Below, one piece after another: positions 33,587 through 45,313 of a stretch of DNA of 64,000 nt. The stretch comes from Culex pipiens pallens (lineage: Eukaryota > Arthropoda > Insecta > Diptera > Culicidae). The notes below the pieces were generated by a model. The model was not told the DNA's origin. It was given only the letters and a program-made list of their open reading frames with translations, and ran no database searches. The position numbers and the translations under genes were made by a program. The number at the start of each line of letters is the position of its first letter. Position 1 is the stretch's first letter. Location: NCBI RefSeq assembly GCF_016801865.2, contig NC_068938.1:95008221-95072220 (forward strand), given 5' to 3'.

Positions 33587-36500
33587 ACACATGATGCTAA
33601 TTTGTTGAACATGTTTTTTGCATTAGCTGTCAGACAATCTGACAATCATTGTTATTAACGTTTGAGTTTAGTAAAGGTCATCAAAATTCTGACATAATCT
33701 TGAACAATTTTGCAAGTATTAGTCATCTTCAATTGACGATCTTACAATTTTCTTGCAATCTTGAACAAGATGATACTAACTCGCGAACATCGAACCTCAT
33801 CAAGCGGATTCTCACGCCGATCTCATCATTAGCACCATCCAGAACTTCCTGAAGAGATGCTGCATCGTCCAAAACGTGACATCACCAAAGATGACGTCGT
33901 TCACGTGTCATTCCATCCATCACAACTTCCCACTTCTTGGCCATGAGTCAGGTGCCAAATCCATAAATCCATGAATCCGGTAGCAAATTCCGCGTTCTTC
34001 TTCCACAACTCGGGAACGGCGGCGTCGATTCATATAAAACTCAAAATAATAATCTGCACACCGGATGTACCCGAAGGGTATAAAAGCGACTCTGAAGTAC
34101 CTGATGTGTTCGAAGAAGACACCCCGATTCGTGGAACTGCACACGTCGTCGAGTGGTGCGGTGGCCTTAACCCTGCCCGGGTCACCACCACCGCCACCAC
34201 CCGAAAAGCATCAAAACTTTAACAACGATGACGACGACAAGATCGTTATCGCCTCTTGCTCCGAAAACACGAGTCGCTGCTGATGCGACGGTCAATGCGT
34301 TAGAATCTCGGAATCCAAGCCCGCTCGGTGATTAATTGACGATTTCCTTCCATTCAATTGTCATCCGACTGTTGGTTGGTTTCTTCGCGGGGTGTAGTTA
34401 TTTCGGGAAAGAATGTATTAAAATTTAATTTTCAAACCCGCAAACTCGCATCATCTTGCCTTCTGTGTGTCGTGTGTCGTGGTCGTTAACCAGCCGGTCG
34501 CACTATAGCTTAAGTATAGTGATTAACAGGATGATCGTTAGGGTTGGGAGGCTTTCGGAAAACAGTTGTCATGTTGCGAAGAATAGATGTGTGAGCTGGG
34601 TATTTGCTGGACATTGACACAGATTAGCAATTAATTAGCGGAATGGGAAACCACCCAAATTGGCAGCGGATGTTTGCCAAAACAATGATTTTTTTGCGGT
34701 GGGAATCGTCGTTGGAGGTCGGAACTAGTTTGACGTTTACATACGATTATTTTGGTATGTTCTGAGATACTGATTTTAGTTAATGACAGAGTATTTGACA
34801 CTGAACTCATCAGAAAATTTTATAGTTTGATGAAATTTCCCATTTTGAGATAAATCTGTTAACCTGGAAGACATCCAGATCGTACCTCCAAGGGGATTTG
34901 ATTATCTAGAATATTTGATTGAAGTATTCAACATAGGTCACCTGAAGCAATACGGATTATGATTTTTTCGAAAAGGCCCACCATTGATCGTATAGGAATC
35001 CAGGTGGCAACTCCAAAGAGTTCTGAATAATCCAAAACAATTCACTGAATAGGTCTCTAAAGTTACCTTAAGCTATACCGATGGAGAATAAATCGATAAG
35101 CGACTGATCGTAACTTTAGTATGATCTTAGAAGAGCCAGAACATCACCCCTGGTTACAATCTTGTACCATTGAACGTTGACCTTCAAGAAAAGTGACTCG
35201 ATTAATTTCTTGTAACAAAAAGGTTACATTGTGTACTTTCAGAACAAGCTAATCACTCCAATTATCGTGTCTAGACTTGCGGCTATCTTCTCTTAATTGG
35301 TACCTCTTAATCCCACAGATCCTCAACCAGATCTGCCATTCTCCGTTCCATCCAGAATGTTTAAGCTCCGATCACCGAGGGGTCGACGTCCCCCGTAACA
35401 ATGTTGAACCCTCCCCACCCCGTTATCACGACGAGGACGCCATCTAGCGCCCAGAATCTTGCCTCATAAATAATACCCAGCCCGGCCGGGACACCTTCAG
35501 CTCATAAATTAACCATCGCACACGATCCTCGAGGCGCGCGGCCGCGAATCCTGTGTCGCACCACGTTTTTTTCGAGTTTTCATCACATAACTCATCTCGG
35601 CAAGATTCACTTTTCCGCGAGAGCCCCGAAAGATGCCAGATATTCAAATTTGGTGCCCCGCGCGCGGCCTCGACGGTAACTTCACTTTCCGCGCCAGGTC
35701 GGGCAAAAATTCTTACGCGAAAAAGGAAAATTGAATAATGAACTTGTTCGAGATATTGATAAGGGCGCGCAGACGGCCCGCGACGGGGCGCGCGCGATGT
35801 TTTGGGGACGTTTATCAAGCTGAATTTCAATGGGATGCAGCTGGGCGTCGTGGCTTGTTAAATGGATCATTGGATCGGGATCGCAGGGCGCGCTTCGCGG
35901 CTTCGAGGTGTTAGATCGTCGATAAACGATTCTTGAACCCGCGGGCTTATTTCCATTGGGTTTAATGGTAAAGGGGGGAGATGTTTACGAAATTCCAGGC
36001 TTGTCGTACGGACATCGATAGCTCATTAACCGTGCTGTGTTTAATCCGACTCATCAACATTCCTGGCGCATCGACCAGTTGTTGGTTCTACGATTAGAGC
36101 TTACGACCATCACATATCAAGGGGCGCTGCTAAATGCACCTAGCGATTAACCGGCTCCAACAGAACATAAAATTACCCGCCTGTTGATGCGTACAACACC
36201 GCAGAAAGAAAGTACGTGTCTAATCACGTTTGCCCAGGTTCAGCCTTAGCATTCTGGGGCCGTGCAATACCCGATCTTAAGCCGAGGAAGTTCTGGAAAC
36301 ACTCGCCGCTTACGCGCATAAAACTCGCCTTAGTGCTTATCCGCTTAATTGCCCCGACTCGGTGAACACTTGGCGATCGCGATCAACCCGTGTAGAAATT
36401 ACCATAACTTGGGTTTGATGGGTGTCTGCTGGGCATAAAAATAAATTGGGACTTGTACCCTTTTTGGGGCGCCCGCAAGCTCACCCAAGTGACCTTTAGA

Positions 36501-37169
36501 ACTCGCGCGAGAATTCAGCCATAAAAACCGATCACGGCTCGACGTTTCGGCGAACATCTTCTTCCCCAACCTTGTAGTTCAGCAACCCCCTGAAATCTAT
36601 AATGTAAATCAAGGGGGTACAGAGGCTTACGGGCTCGTAAAATTAAGCTCTTCGCGATGTGTAAACAACGGCCGCTTCACCTTGGACAACCGCCGAGTCC
36701 TTCAGAACTCTCGGTGTGGCGTGCACCCATTAGATACATGCCCGATTTATGGGGCGTTTAGCGAGGTATCGTTATAAAGCGGGCAATAAAAATCTATTAG
36801 GGAAGAGTGTGGGGGACGATTCCAGGGGACTCCCGGAAAATGCCTAATGAATTAAGAATGGCTGATTAAGTCCACGCGGCCTGGAGATAGATTCAACGTC
36901 CTCGGAAGCCGTCGTCGAGGTCGGCGTGATGCGCGGATCGATTTATGGGCTCATCAAAATCGGTTCGTTCTTGGGTTGAGGATCGCGCTTCTTAATAAGT
37001 CGTGAGTAGCGGCCTAATGAGGTACATCTATCTTGCTGTTGGTTCAGCAGGATTAACAACTTTGTTATGGCGTGGAACAACCAATGAATAATGGCTGTGG
37101 CTCTTCTTGAAAACTGAAACATGGTTGAGTTGATTCTACATAATTACTCACATGATTCTTAAAAATTGG
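33587..37169. other. no gene seen; unique, partly GC-rich DNA
   Basis: About 3.6 kb largely free of recognisable repeats. It includes a GC-rich core at 35380-35900 and low-repeat sequence to 37000. No exon with splice sites and a recognisable protein was found. Freedom from transposons in an otherwise repeat-filled intron makes it the best candidate here for conserved non-coding function, but this is inference. Confidence 0.45.
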
Positions 37170-38240
37170 GGATCATCCGAGGAATCACTGAAGTTCAGAC
37201 CTTTAGAATTACGAGGTCGATGGATTTTGACCCCGGCTCATAGCTACTCATTGAAGCTTCTCACTTATAGACAAATTTGTTGACATGTGAGAGTGTCCAC
37301 GATCATCAAGGAACTCCCTTATATTAAGATCTGTAAATCTACCGCCGAAGCAAGCAAAAGGACGGTCGAAGTTGACCCTCGATCATACCGGCATAGCTTC
37401 TGTGAGCTTGGTAGGTCACCTTGCTGACATGTTTGAGTATCCTAAATCATCCAGGAACTCTATTGTGTTAATACCTGAGGGTCTACCGCCGTAACAAGTA
37501 ATAAGTCGGCGGATTTTTAACCAGGATCATACCGGGATAGCTTCAGTGAGTATGGTAGACAACTTTGTTTAAGTGTTGGGGTACCCAGATCATCCAAGAA
37601 CTCGTGATTTTTTTTCAACCTTGGCTAAGACCTGTCTACCACCGTAACAAGCAAGAGGTCGGTGGATTTTGAATCCTGATCATACTCAGATAGCTTTAGC
37701 AAGTTTGGTAGACTGCTTGACTGATATATTTTGGAGTCCTGGTCAGTCATGGGTGGATTAAGTATACTAGACTTCTTTGGTGACATGTTTGAGTGTCCTA
37801 GATCATCCAGGAACTCCATGGTGTCTACCGCCGTATCAAGCAAGAGGTCCACAGAGGCTTAGCCCGTATTCTACCCGGATAACTTCAGTGATGATGGTAG
37901 ACAACTTTGTTGAAGTGTTGGGATTCCTAAATCACCCAAGAACTCGCTGATCTACCGCGATCTACCGCCGTAATAAGCAAGAGGTCGGTGGATTTTGAAT
38001 CTTGATCATACCCACATAGCTTGAGCGAGTATGTTAGACTACTTTACTTATACATTTTGGTGCACCGAGTCACCTAAAGACACTCTTCAGTTGAAACCTG
38101 TAGATCTACTTCCGTAACATGCATGATTTTTACAGAGGATCCGGAATGCTGCAGTGAGTATGGTAGATTTCTTTGCTAACATGGTGAAGTGTCCTGGTCA
38201 TCACAGGATTACCTGGAGTTAAGATCTGTTGGCTCTCTTT
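37170..38240 (-). repeat. degenerate tandem array, same family as 2690-3345, inverted
   Basis: Six or more imperfect units contain gtctaccgccgtaacaag, then gaggtcggtggattttgaa and gatcatacc with agcttcagtgagtatggtag. This is the reverse complement of the units at 2690-3345. Unit length varies from about 125 to 170 bp through indels. Confidence 0.75.
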
Positions 38241-38625
38241 CTTAAAGCAAGAGAACGGTTGTATTAACTGCTGAATGTGAGGTTCATAGAAGCTTGATTG
38301 GTTTATACAACAACGATTAACCTCAATTAAATCGAGTCCAAGTTCCGTTACATCCCGAGCCCTTACGAAATGTTAATACTGCCCTCATTACACTGCGTAT
38401 ACGCAGTAATTATAAGCTAACGGGTACCGTTAGGACCACAACGCGGTGATCCTCCCATTACACCGCAATCTATCATCTGAGGACGCGATAAGATAGCCAC
38501 ACCGCGCTTCCCCAGAAACTTAATCCAGTTCGCGCGCTCGCTAAACTCATCACATGGACTCTGGCGGAAGATCAAAAACCAGTAACCCCCCCACCCCTTC
38601 CAAACACGTTTGCCATGGCCTAACA
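38241..38625. other. no gene seen
   Basis: Short stretch of unique-looking DNA between the inverted array and the large foldback element. A perfect palindrome, actgcgtatacgcagt, lies at 38392-38407. Confidence 0.4.
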
Positions 38626-41600
38626 TAACACCCAAAAGGCCATGCTCTCTTTGAAACAACATTTTAAAATGTAAAAAATCATATCTCCGGTTGGTTTCAA
38701 CCAATTTTGATGAAACTTTCAGAGCAGGTCCAGTTTTTAGTATAGTTTCAAATGAACTTTGAGTTGGGTCAGAATTCCGGATTGTTCCGGATTTATCGCA
38801 GATTCCCTTGGGGTACCTTTGTTTTGGCCAGTGGGGTCACTTTATGTTTACTTAATATTTTTCTTTAACAGTATAAAGTTTTAGTGGAAAAAACTGAAGT
38901 ATTATCAAAAACAAATACTCCTATGCGTATATGGCATATGATGACCCCTCCACATAGCTCTGGGACCACCGGAACCGGTTCCGTAGTACAACCGTGGGGG
39001 ACAAAATCTAGAAGTCACAGAAATATGTCATGCGAATGTCAAAAAACATCTACTGGATCTGAAAAGTTGATTGCTAACCTTCAAAAGAGTGTCCGAGGCC
39101 ATCCGGACACTTTGGCCACCTGGAACCGGTGAATCCGGAACATGGTTCATGGTAGAAAAATGTTATCTGTAATTCCCATAGTGCGACATGTCAAAAAACA
39201 TCTACTGGCTCTGAAAAGTTGATTGGTATCACTCAAATGACTTTCCGAGACCATCCGGACAATTTGGCCACCTGGAACCGGTGAACCCGGAACATGGTTC
39301 ATGGTAGAAAAATGTGATCTGTAATTCCCATAGTGCGACAAGTCAAAAAACATCTACTGGCTCTGAAAAGTTGATTGCTACCCCTCAAAAGAGTGTCCGA
39401 GGCCATCCGGACACTTTGGCCACCTGGAACCGGTGAATCCGGAACATGGTTCATGTTAGAAAAATGTTATCTGTAATTCCCATAGTGCGACATGTCAAAA
39501 AACATCTACTGGCTCTGAAAAGTTGATTGGTATCACTCAAATGACTTTCCGAGACCATCCGGACACTTTGGCCAACTGGAACCGGTGAACCCGGAACATG
39601 GTTCATGGTAGAAAAATGTGATCTGTAATTCCCATAGTGCGACATGTCAAAGAACATCAACTGGCTCTGAAAAGTTGATTTGTATCACTCAAATGACTTT
39701 TCGAGACCATCCGGACACTTTGGCCAACTGGAACCGGTGAACCCGGAACATGGTTCATGGTAGAAAAATGTTATCTGTAATTCCCATAGTGCGACATGTC
39801 AAAAAACATCTACTGGCTCTGAAAAGTTGATTGGTATCACTCAAATGACTTTCCGAGACCATCCGGAACCTTTGGCCACCTGGAACCGGTGAACCCGGAA
39901 CATGGTTCATGGTAGAAAAATGTGATCTGTAATTCCCATAGTGCGACATGTCAAAGAACATCAACTGGCTCTGAAAAGTTGATTGGTATCACTCAAATGA
40001 CTTTTCGAGACCATCCGGACACTTTGGCCAACTGGATATGGTGAACCCGGAACATGGTTCATGGTAGAAAAATGTTATCTGTAATTCCCATAGTGCGACA
40101 TGTCAAAAAACATCTACTGGCTCTGAAAAGTTGATTGCTACCCCTCAAAAGAGTGTCCGAGGCCATCCGGATCCCGATAAGTGTACTCATACAATGCTAA
40201 CACATTGTGTAAACTGTGGATAACACTCTTTTGAGGGGTAGCAATCAATTTTTCAGAGCCAGTAGATGTTTTTTGACTTGTCGCACTATGGTAATTACAG
40301 ATAACATTTTTCTACCATGAACCATGTTCCGGGTTCACCGGTTCCAGTTGGCCAAATTGTCCGGATGGTCTCGAAAAGTCATTTGAGTGATACCAATCAA
40401 CTTTTCAGAGCCAGTAGATGTTCTTTGACATGTCGCACTATGGGAATTACAGATCACATTTTTCTACCATGAACCATGTTCCGGGTTCACCGGTTCCAGG
40501 TGGCCAAAGTGTCCGGATGGCTTCGGACACTCTTTTGAGGGGTAGCAATCAACTTTTCAGAGCCAGTAGATGTTTTTTGACATGTCGCACTATGGGAATT
40601 ACAGATAACATTTTTCTACCATGGACCATGTTCCGGGTTCACCGGTTCCAGGTGGCCAAAGTGTCCGGATGGCTTCGGACACTCTTTTGAGGGGTAGCAA
40701 TCAACTTTTCAGAGCCAGTAGATGTTTTTTGACATGTCGCACTATGGGAATTACAGATAACATTTTTCTACCATGGACCATGTTCCGGGTTCACCGGTTC
40801 CAGGTGGCCAAAGTGTCCGGATGGCTTCGGACACTCTTTTGAGGGGTAGCAATCAACTTTTCAGAGCCAGTAGATGTTTTTTGACATGTCGCACTATGGG
40901 AATTACAGATAACATTTTTCTACCATGAACCATGTTCCGGGTTCACCGGTTCCAGGTGGCCAAAGTGTCCGGATGGTCTCGAAAAGTCATTTGAGTGATA
41001 CCAATCAACTTTTCAGAGCCAGTAGATGTTCTTTGACATGTCGCACTATGGGAATTACAGATCACATTTTTCTACCATGAACCATGTTCCGGGTTCACCG
41101 GTTCCAGGTGGCCAAAGTGTCCGGATGGCTTCGGACACTCTTTTGAGGGGTAGCAATCAACTTTTCAGAGCCAGTAGATGTTTTTTGACTTGTCGCACTA
41201 TGGGAATTACAGATCACATTTTTCTACCATGAACCATGTTCCGGATTCGACGGTTCCAGGTGGCCAAAGTGTCCGGATGGCTTCGGACACTCTTTTGAGG
41301 GGTAGCAATCAACTTTTCAGAGCCAGTAGATGTTTTTTGACATGTCGCACTATGGGAATTACAGATCACATTTTTCTACCATGGACCATGTTCCGGGTTC
41401 ACCGGTTCCAGGTGGCCAAAGTGTCCGGATGGCTTCGGACACTCTTTTGAGGGGTAGCAATCAACTTTTCAGAGCCAGTAGATGTTTTTTGACATGTCGC
41501 ACTATGGGAATTACAGATCACATTTTTCTACCATGAACCATGTTCCGGATTCACCGGTTCCAGGTGGCCAAAGTGTCCGGATGGCCTCGGACACTCTTTT

Positions 41601-42210
41601 GAGGGGTAGCAATCAACTTTTCAGAGCCAGTAGATGTTTTTTGACATGTCGCACTATGGGAATTACAGATAACATTTTTCTACCATGAACCATGTTCCGG
41701 ATTCACCGGTTCCAGGTGGCCAAATTGTCCGGATGGTCTCAGAAAGTCTTTTGAGTGATAGCAATCATCTTTTCAGAGCCAGTAGATATTTTTTGACATG
41801 TCGCATGATATATTTCTGTGACTTCTAGATTTTGTCCCCCACGGTTGTACTACGGAACCGGTTCCGGTGGTCCCAGGGCTATGTGGAGGGGTCATCATAT
41901 GCCATATACGCATAGGAGTATTTGTTTTTGATAATACTTCAGTTTTTTCCACTAAAACTTTATACTGTTGAAGAAAAATGTTAAGTAAACATAAAGTGAC
42001 CCCACTGGCCAAAACAAAGGTACCCCAAGGGAATCTGCGATAAATCCGGAACAATCCGGAATTCTGACCCAACTCAAAGTTCATTTGAAACTATACTAAA
42101 AACTGGATCTGCTCTGAAAGTTTCATCAAAATTGGTTGAAACCAACCGGAGATATGATTTTTTACATTTTAAAATGTTGTTTCTAAGAGAGCATGGCCTT
42201 TTGGGTGTTA
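38626..42210. mobile_element. large foldback element built of 152-bp units
   Basis: Terminal arms of about 420 bp (38626-39050 and 41790-42210) are nearly perfect inverted copies, with outer ends taacacccaaaaggccatgc and its complement. Between them the left half has seven 152-bp units (a ccatagtgcgaca phrase near 39177, 39328, 39480 and so on to 40088). The right half has about ten units in the opposite orientation (gtcgcactatggg phrase near 40433 to 41649). The two arrays meet at a short unique centre, 40170-40215. This layout is that of Foldback-type transposons. Every unit holds the same open frames, which are repeat artefacts. No transposase is present and no target duplication could be fixed. 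Confidence 0.9.
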
Positions 42211-44900
42211 ATGTAATACGACGAGGCGCGAAATGGGATCCGCGCGCGCGCTTATCGCGGCGGCCAAACTTGAGGAACCCCGGGACCACTCACGTGCGAT
42301 AGCGATCGCTCTCTGGGGGTGATCGCAGCGCTTTAATATTCGATTAGCGGCTGCTGCATCAACTTGCGTCCTATTATTATACGAGATCACCTCCCGATAT
42401 CCTGGACGTAAGTGTAGTTCTGATGGGCACAGTCCCGAACGTATAATTGGAATTCGGTGGACTGCGAGCCTTGCGGCGCTGATGATGGGTTCAATAATTT
42501 TAAATGTGAATTTTAGCACCCTGGATCGGGGTTGGTCCCTCAGGAGGGACCCCATCGCAGATGGGGGCGAGCAAATTAAATTTTAATAACAGACCGTCAC
42601 TTATCGGCATCGCCGCCGCGCCCGTCATCGTCTCAAGACATCAATCAGCAAGATCTTTGATCTGCGTGTGCTGCGGCTACGCCGGTGGTGTTCATCGCGA
42701 ATTCCTCGACCTAGCCCTGGTAGGATCGGCGTTGAATTGATTGAGGTGCGAATCAACAAACTTGATAATTCCGCGCGATTCAACGCAATTCACAATTCAA
42801 TTTCATTACCAAGGTCAGAACCTGCCACCAATGGGAAGGGCCGCGCTCTAGGGTCGACGAGTTGGAGGAATGTCGTCCGACGACGGCGGCGCAGCTGCTG
42901 TGTGACTGGAATACCGACGCGAGTGCACCCAAACGAGGGTGGTCGGATTCGCTGACAAGTTTGACAAACTGTTGAAGTAACTCATGAATTGACCTTGAGT
43001 TACTTTGAGTTCTCTCTTTTCATTTCGATTTTCAACTGTGAACTTATATCAAAACAAATCACTGAAAACTGTCAAAACGAATGAACTTAACTCACGAAGA
43101 GAACTTGAGTTACCTTGAGTTCATTACTAACGCCATGACTTTTGATTGAGACACTTGACGTCAGAAATTTATTCGAGATACTCTCAGGTTCATGTTGTGA
43201 GTGACTTTATCAGTTTGCGAACAGAAAGAAGATCAAAAACCTTAGATATTTTTCAAATTTCTAACCTTCTATCAACAAGAAAATCGTGACGTCATAAATG
43301 AACTAAAATCACTAAAAGTTCAATTCGTGAGTGACTTTAACAGTTTAACAGCTACACGGAGAAAAAAGAGATCCCAAAATCGTGAAAATGCGTTCATGAA
43401 AATGAGAACTCTTTTTGCTCCATGTAGGTATACTGTCCGCATTTTTCTGTAAGAGATAAAAGAAGGTGAGCCAAAATTTTGACACGAGTTGGTTTTGTCT
43501 TCTAGAACGCTGATATCACACTCGATGTCAAAAAGACTGCCAACAAACGTTCAAATCGCTGATCACGTTCATTGTCAGCGCTCCCTCGTTTGGGTGTGCA
43601 CCGCAGTCAGTTCGCTTGATTGGGGTAATGCTTCATACAATGCACTGCCGGCCACGATAGCCCTTGCGGAGGAATCTCCCGGTGGGATCCTTCGCGGAAT
43701 TGAATCGAACACGAACATGTGACTCTCGAATCGAAAGGGAAAAATAGCGCGCCAAACGAGTCGCGGGGTTGGGCAGGGTGGATCGCGAAATAAAATGGTG
43801 AAAATTACGAGCCTTTCGATGGCTATTTTTATGGTATCATCCCATATATACTGGGAGCTGGTGTTCGGAGGAGTCCCGGGGTGGGGCGTTTCTCACCAAT
43901 ATTGGAAGTGGTGGCCGCGCAGCAATCATATTGTTGCGATGTATATTGTTATGAGGGCTTATAAATGTTTATGGGTGCTCGTGTCATATTCATCATGTCT
44001 TCTGGGCGAGAAAAACAGCTGATTAATACAGTCGAATGGTTATGGCGTTGTGGCAGGTTTTCCGAAGGATTGTTCAATCGAGTTGCATTCTTTCGGGGTG
44101 GAGTCATTTGCTAATTAGAGTTGCATTCTTGGTCGGTGTTATTTACTGAAATGTTAAAGCCAGCTTTCACGACTTTTGCCAGAACATTGCTGGCGAAATG
44201 CTATAAAAAAAACTTCAGAAGATTGTCGTAGAAAAGATTCACGTAGCAATGAAAAAATCTTCATGTAATGAGTTTCAGTGAGCACTCACTGAGAGAGAGA
44301 GAATCAAAAATAGATCAAAGAATTTTCAACCTCACAAATACATTTGAAGTAAAAACGTCAGAAGCCGCAAAACGTAATGTCACTTTTTGCGTCCGACCAA
44401 TGTTTGTAAACATTGTGAAAATAATCAAAACAAGTTGTTTAGTAGTGTGTGTAACTCCGTGTAAAACTTAAAATTGATCATGTTTGACAAAATCGAGGTT
44501 ATTTCAAATTTGAGATCGAGTATTGTGGATCTGTAAATGAATTATCGGATGATTAGCAACTAAAAATCAGTAACAGCTGATCATAAAGTGCAAAGAAGCA
44601 TTTGAAGATCATTTTCCAAGCAAAATAACGGCATTTTTAAACATCATCGCTTCAATTACGGCTATTACGTGAAGGTCGAATCCGGCGCGACCTGCATATC
44701 GCAAGACTCGCGCATCACGAAACATTTAATTGATAATAGCTCCGGTTGAAACGCTGAAATCGTGTCTATTTCACCAGCCTTCACCGGAAAAGCTATGGCG
44801 ATCTCGAGATCTATCGCGTGCCGTTTTAAAATCTAACGACGATTTAATAACTTAATTGCAACTACACAATATTGATTAATTCTTTTCTTCTCCATTCCAG
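42211..44900. other. intron DNA upstream of the first recognised exon
   Basis: Positions 42211-42960 are GC-rich and unique. Positions 42960-43340 contain two diverged copies of a gagttcatt...gtgagtgactttaacagttt block. The small hairpin element at 43353-43426 follows, and then unique DNA to 44890. A pyrimidine tract ttcttttcttctccattccag precedes the exon at 44901. No signal-peptide exon was found. Confidence 0.5.
43353..43426. mobile_element. short TA-flanked hairpin MITE
   Basis: The element begins tacacggagaaaaaagag and ends ctctttttgctccatgta, giving imperfect TIRs with TA at both edges. Its interior, aaaatgcgttcatgaaaatg, is shared with the longer element at 62546-62732, so this is an internally deleted relative. 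Confidence 0.7.
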
Positions 44901-45114
44901 GCGAGTTCACAGTACTCGGCGTCCCGGAAAAACGTCGGCATCTTCGGGCTGAAGCACGAGGTGTTTTTTCTGAACCTGGAGGACGGCTACTTCGGCTGCC
45001 AGGTCAACGAGTCCACAGACTATCTGCAGCTGTACGAGCTGTCCAAGCTGTGTGATGGCACATCGGACTGCTACATGGGCTCCGATGAGCTTAGAAATAA
45101 GTTAAAATGTACAA
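44901..45114 (+). CDS. dpy: Dumpy exon: pre-EGF segment with LDLa-like module
   Basis: This exon is bounded by a strong acceptor (ttctccattccag) and donor (gtaagt), entering in phase 0 and leaving in phase 1. It encodes 71 residues, ASSQYSASRKNVGIFGLKHE through ELRNKLKCT. The end, LCDGTSDCYMGSDE with flanking cysteines, is an LDL-receptor-class-A-like motif with its acidic calcium ligands. From memory of Drosophila Dumpy, this is the segment just before its EGF region and is strongly conserved. Dumpy is a giant membrane-anchored apical extracellular matrix protein that links epithelia and tendon cells to cuticle. There is no signal peptide here, so at least one upstream coding exon must exist. 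Confidence 0.88.
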
Positions 45115-45211
45115 GTAAGTATCGGGCGCGGGATCACGCGACGACCTGGTCCTAGTAGGCCCAACTCTAATCACTTCCTTGTTCTTCTTGCTCTCTCTCT
45201 CTCTCTTGCAG
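45115..45211 (+). other. short Dumpy intron (97 bp)
   Basis: A 97-bp phase-1 intron runs from gtaagt at 45115 to ttgcag ending at 45211, with a ct-dinucleotide tract of about 20 bp before the acceptor. It is the only short intron seen in this otherwise expanded gene. Confidence 0.85.
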
Positions 45212-45313
45212 ATGATTGTGATAAAGATGGCACGGCCTGCTCGAACGGAGCGTGCCTAGAAGGCCAATGCCATTGTAATGATGGCTTTGGAGGTTGCAAT
45301 TGTCAAGTTCCAG
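45212..45313 (+). CDS. dpy: Dumpy exon: EGF-like module
   Basis: The 102-bp phase 1-1 exon encodes (N)DCDKDGTACSNGACLEGQCH continuing CNDGFGGCNCQVP, a compact cysteine-rich EGF-like module without the calcium-binding DxxE start. The first asparagine codon is split with the preceding exon. Acceptor ttgcag and donor gtaagt are canonical. Symmetric phase 1-1 exons are typical of extracellular modules and allow in-frame gain or loss. Position between the LDLa-like segment and calcium-binding EGF repeats matches the N-terminal order known for Dumpy. Confidence 0.9.

Noticed and set aside
38392..38407. Perfect palindrome as a regulatory operator
   Set aside because: A single 16-bp palindrome in 64 kb of intronic DNA is not enough evidence for a site.
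39147..41688. Many similar small proteins beginning MFFDMSHYGNYRSHF
   Set aside because: Each comes from the same 152-bp unit of the foldback element, in both orientations; they are not genes.
43795..44022. Hydrophobic frame that might be the missing Dumpy signal-peptide exon
   Set aside because: It has no phase-0 donor at a suitable place, and its hydrophobic part is not followed by a Dumpy-like sequence.
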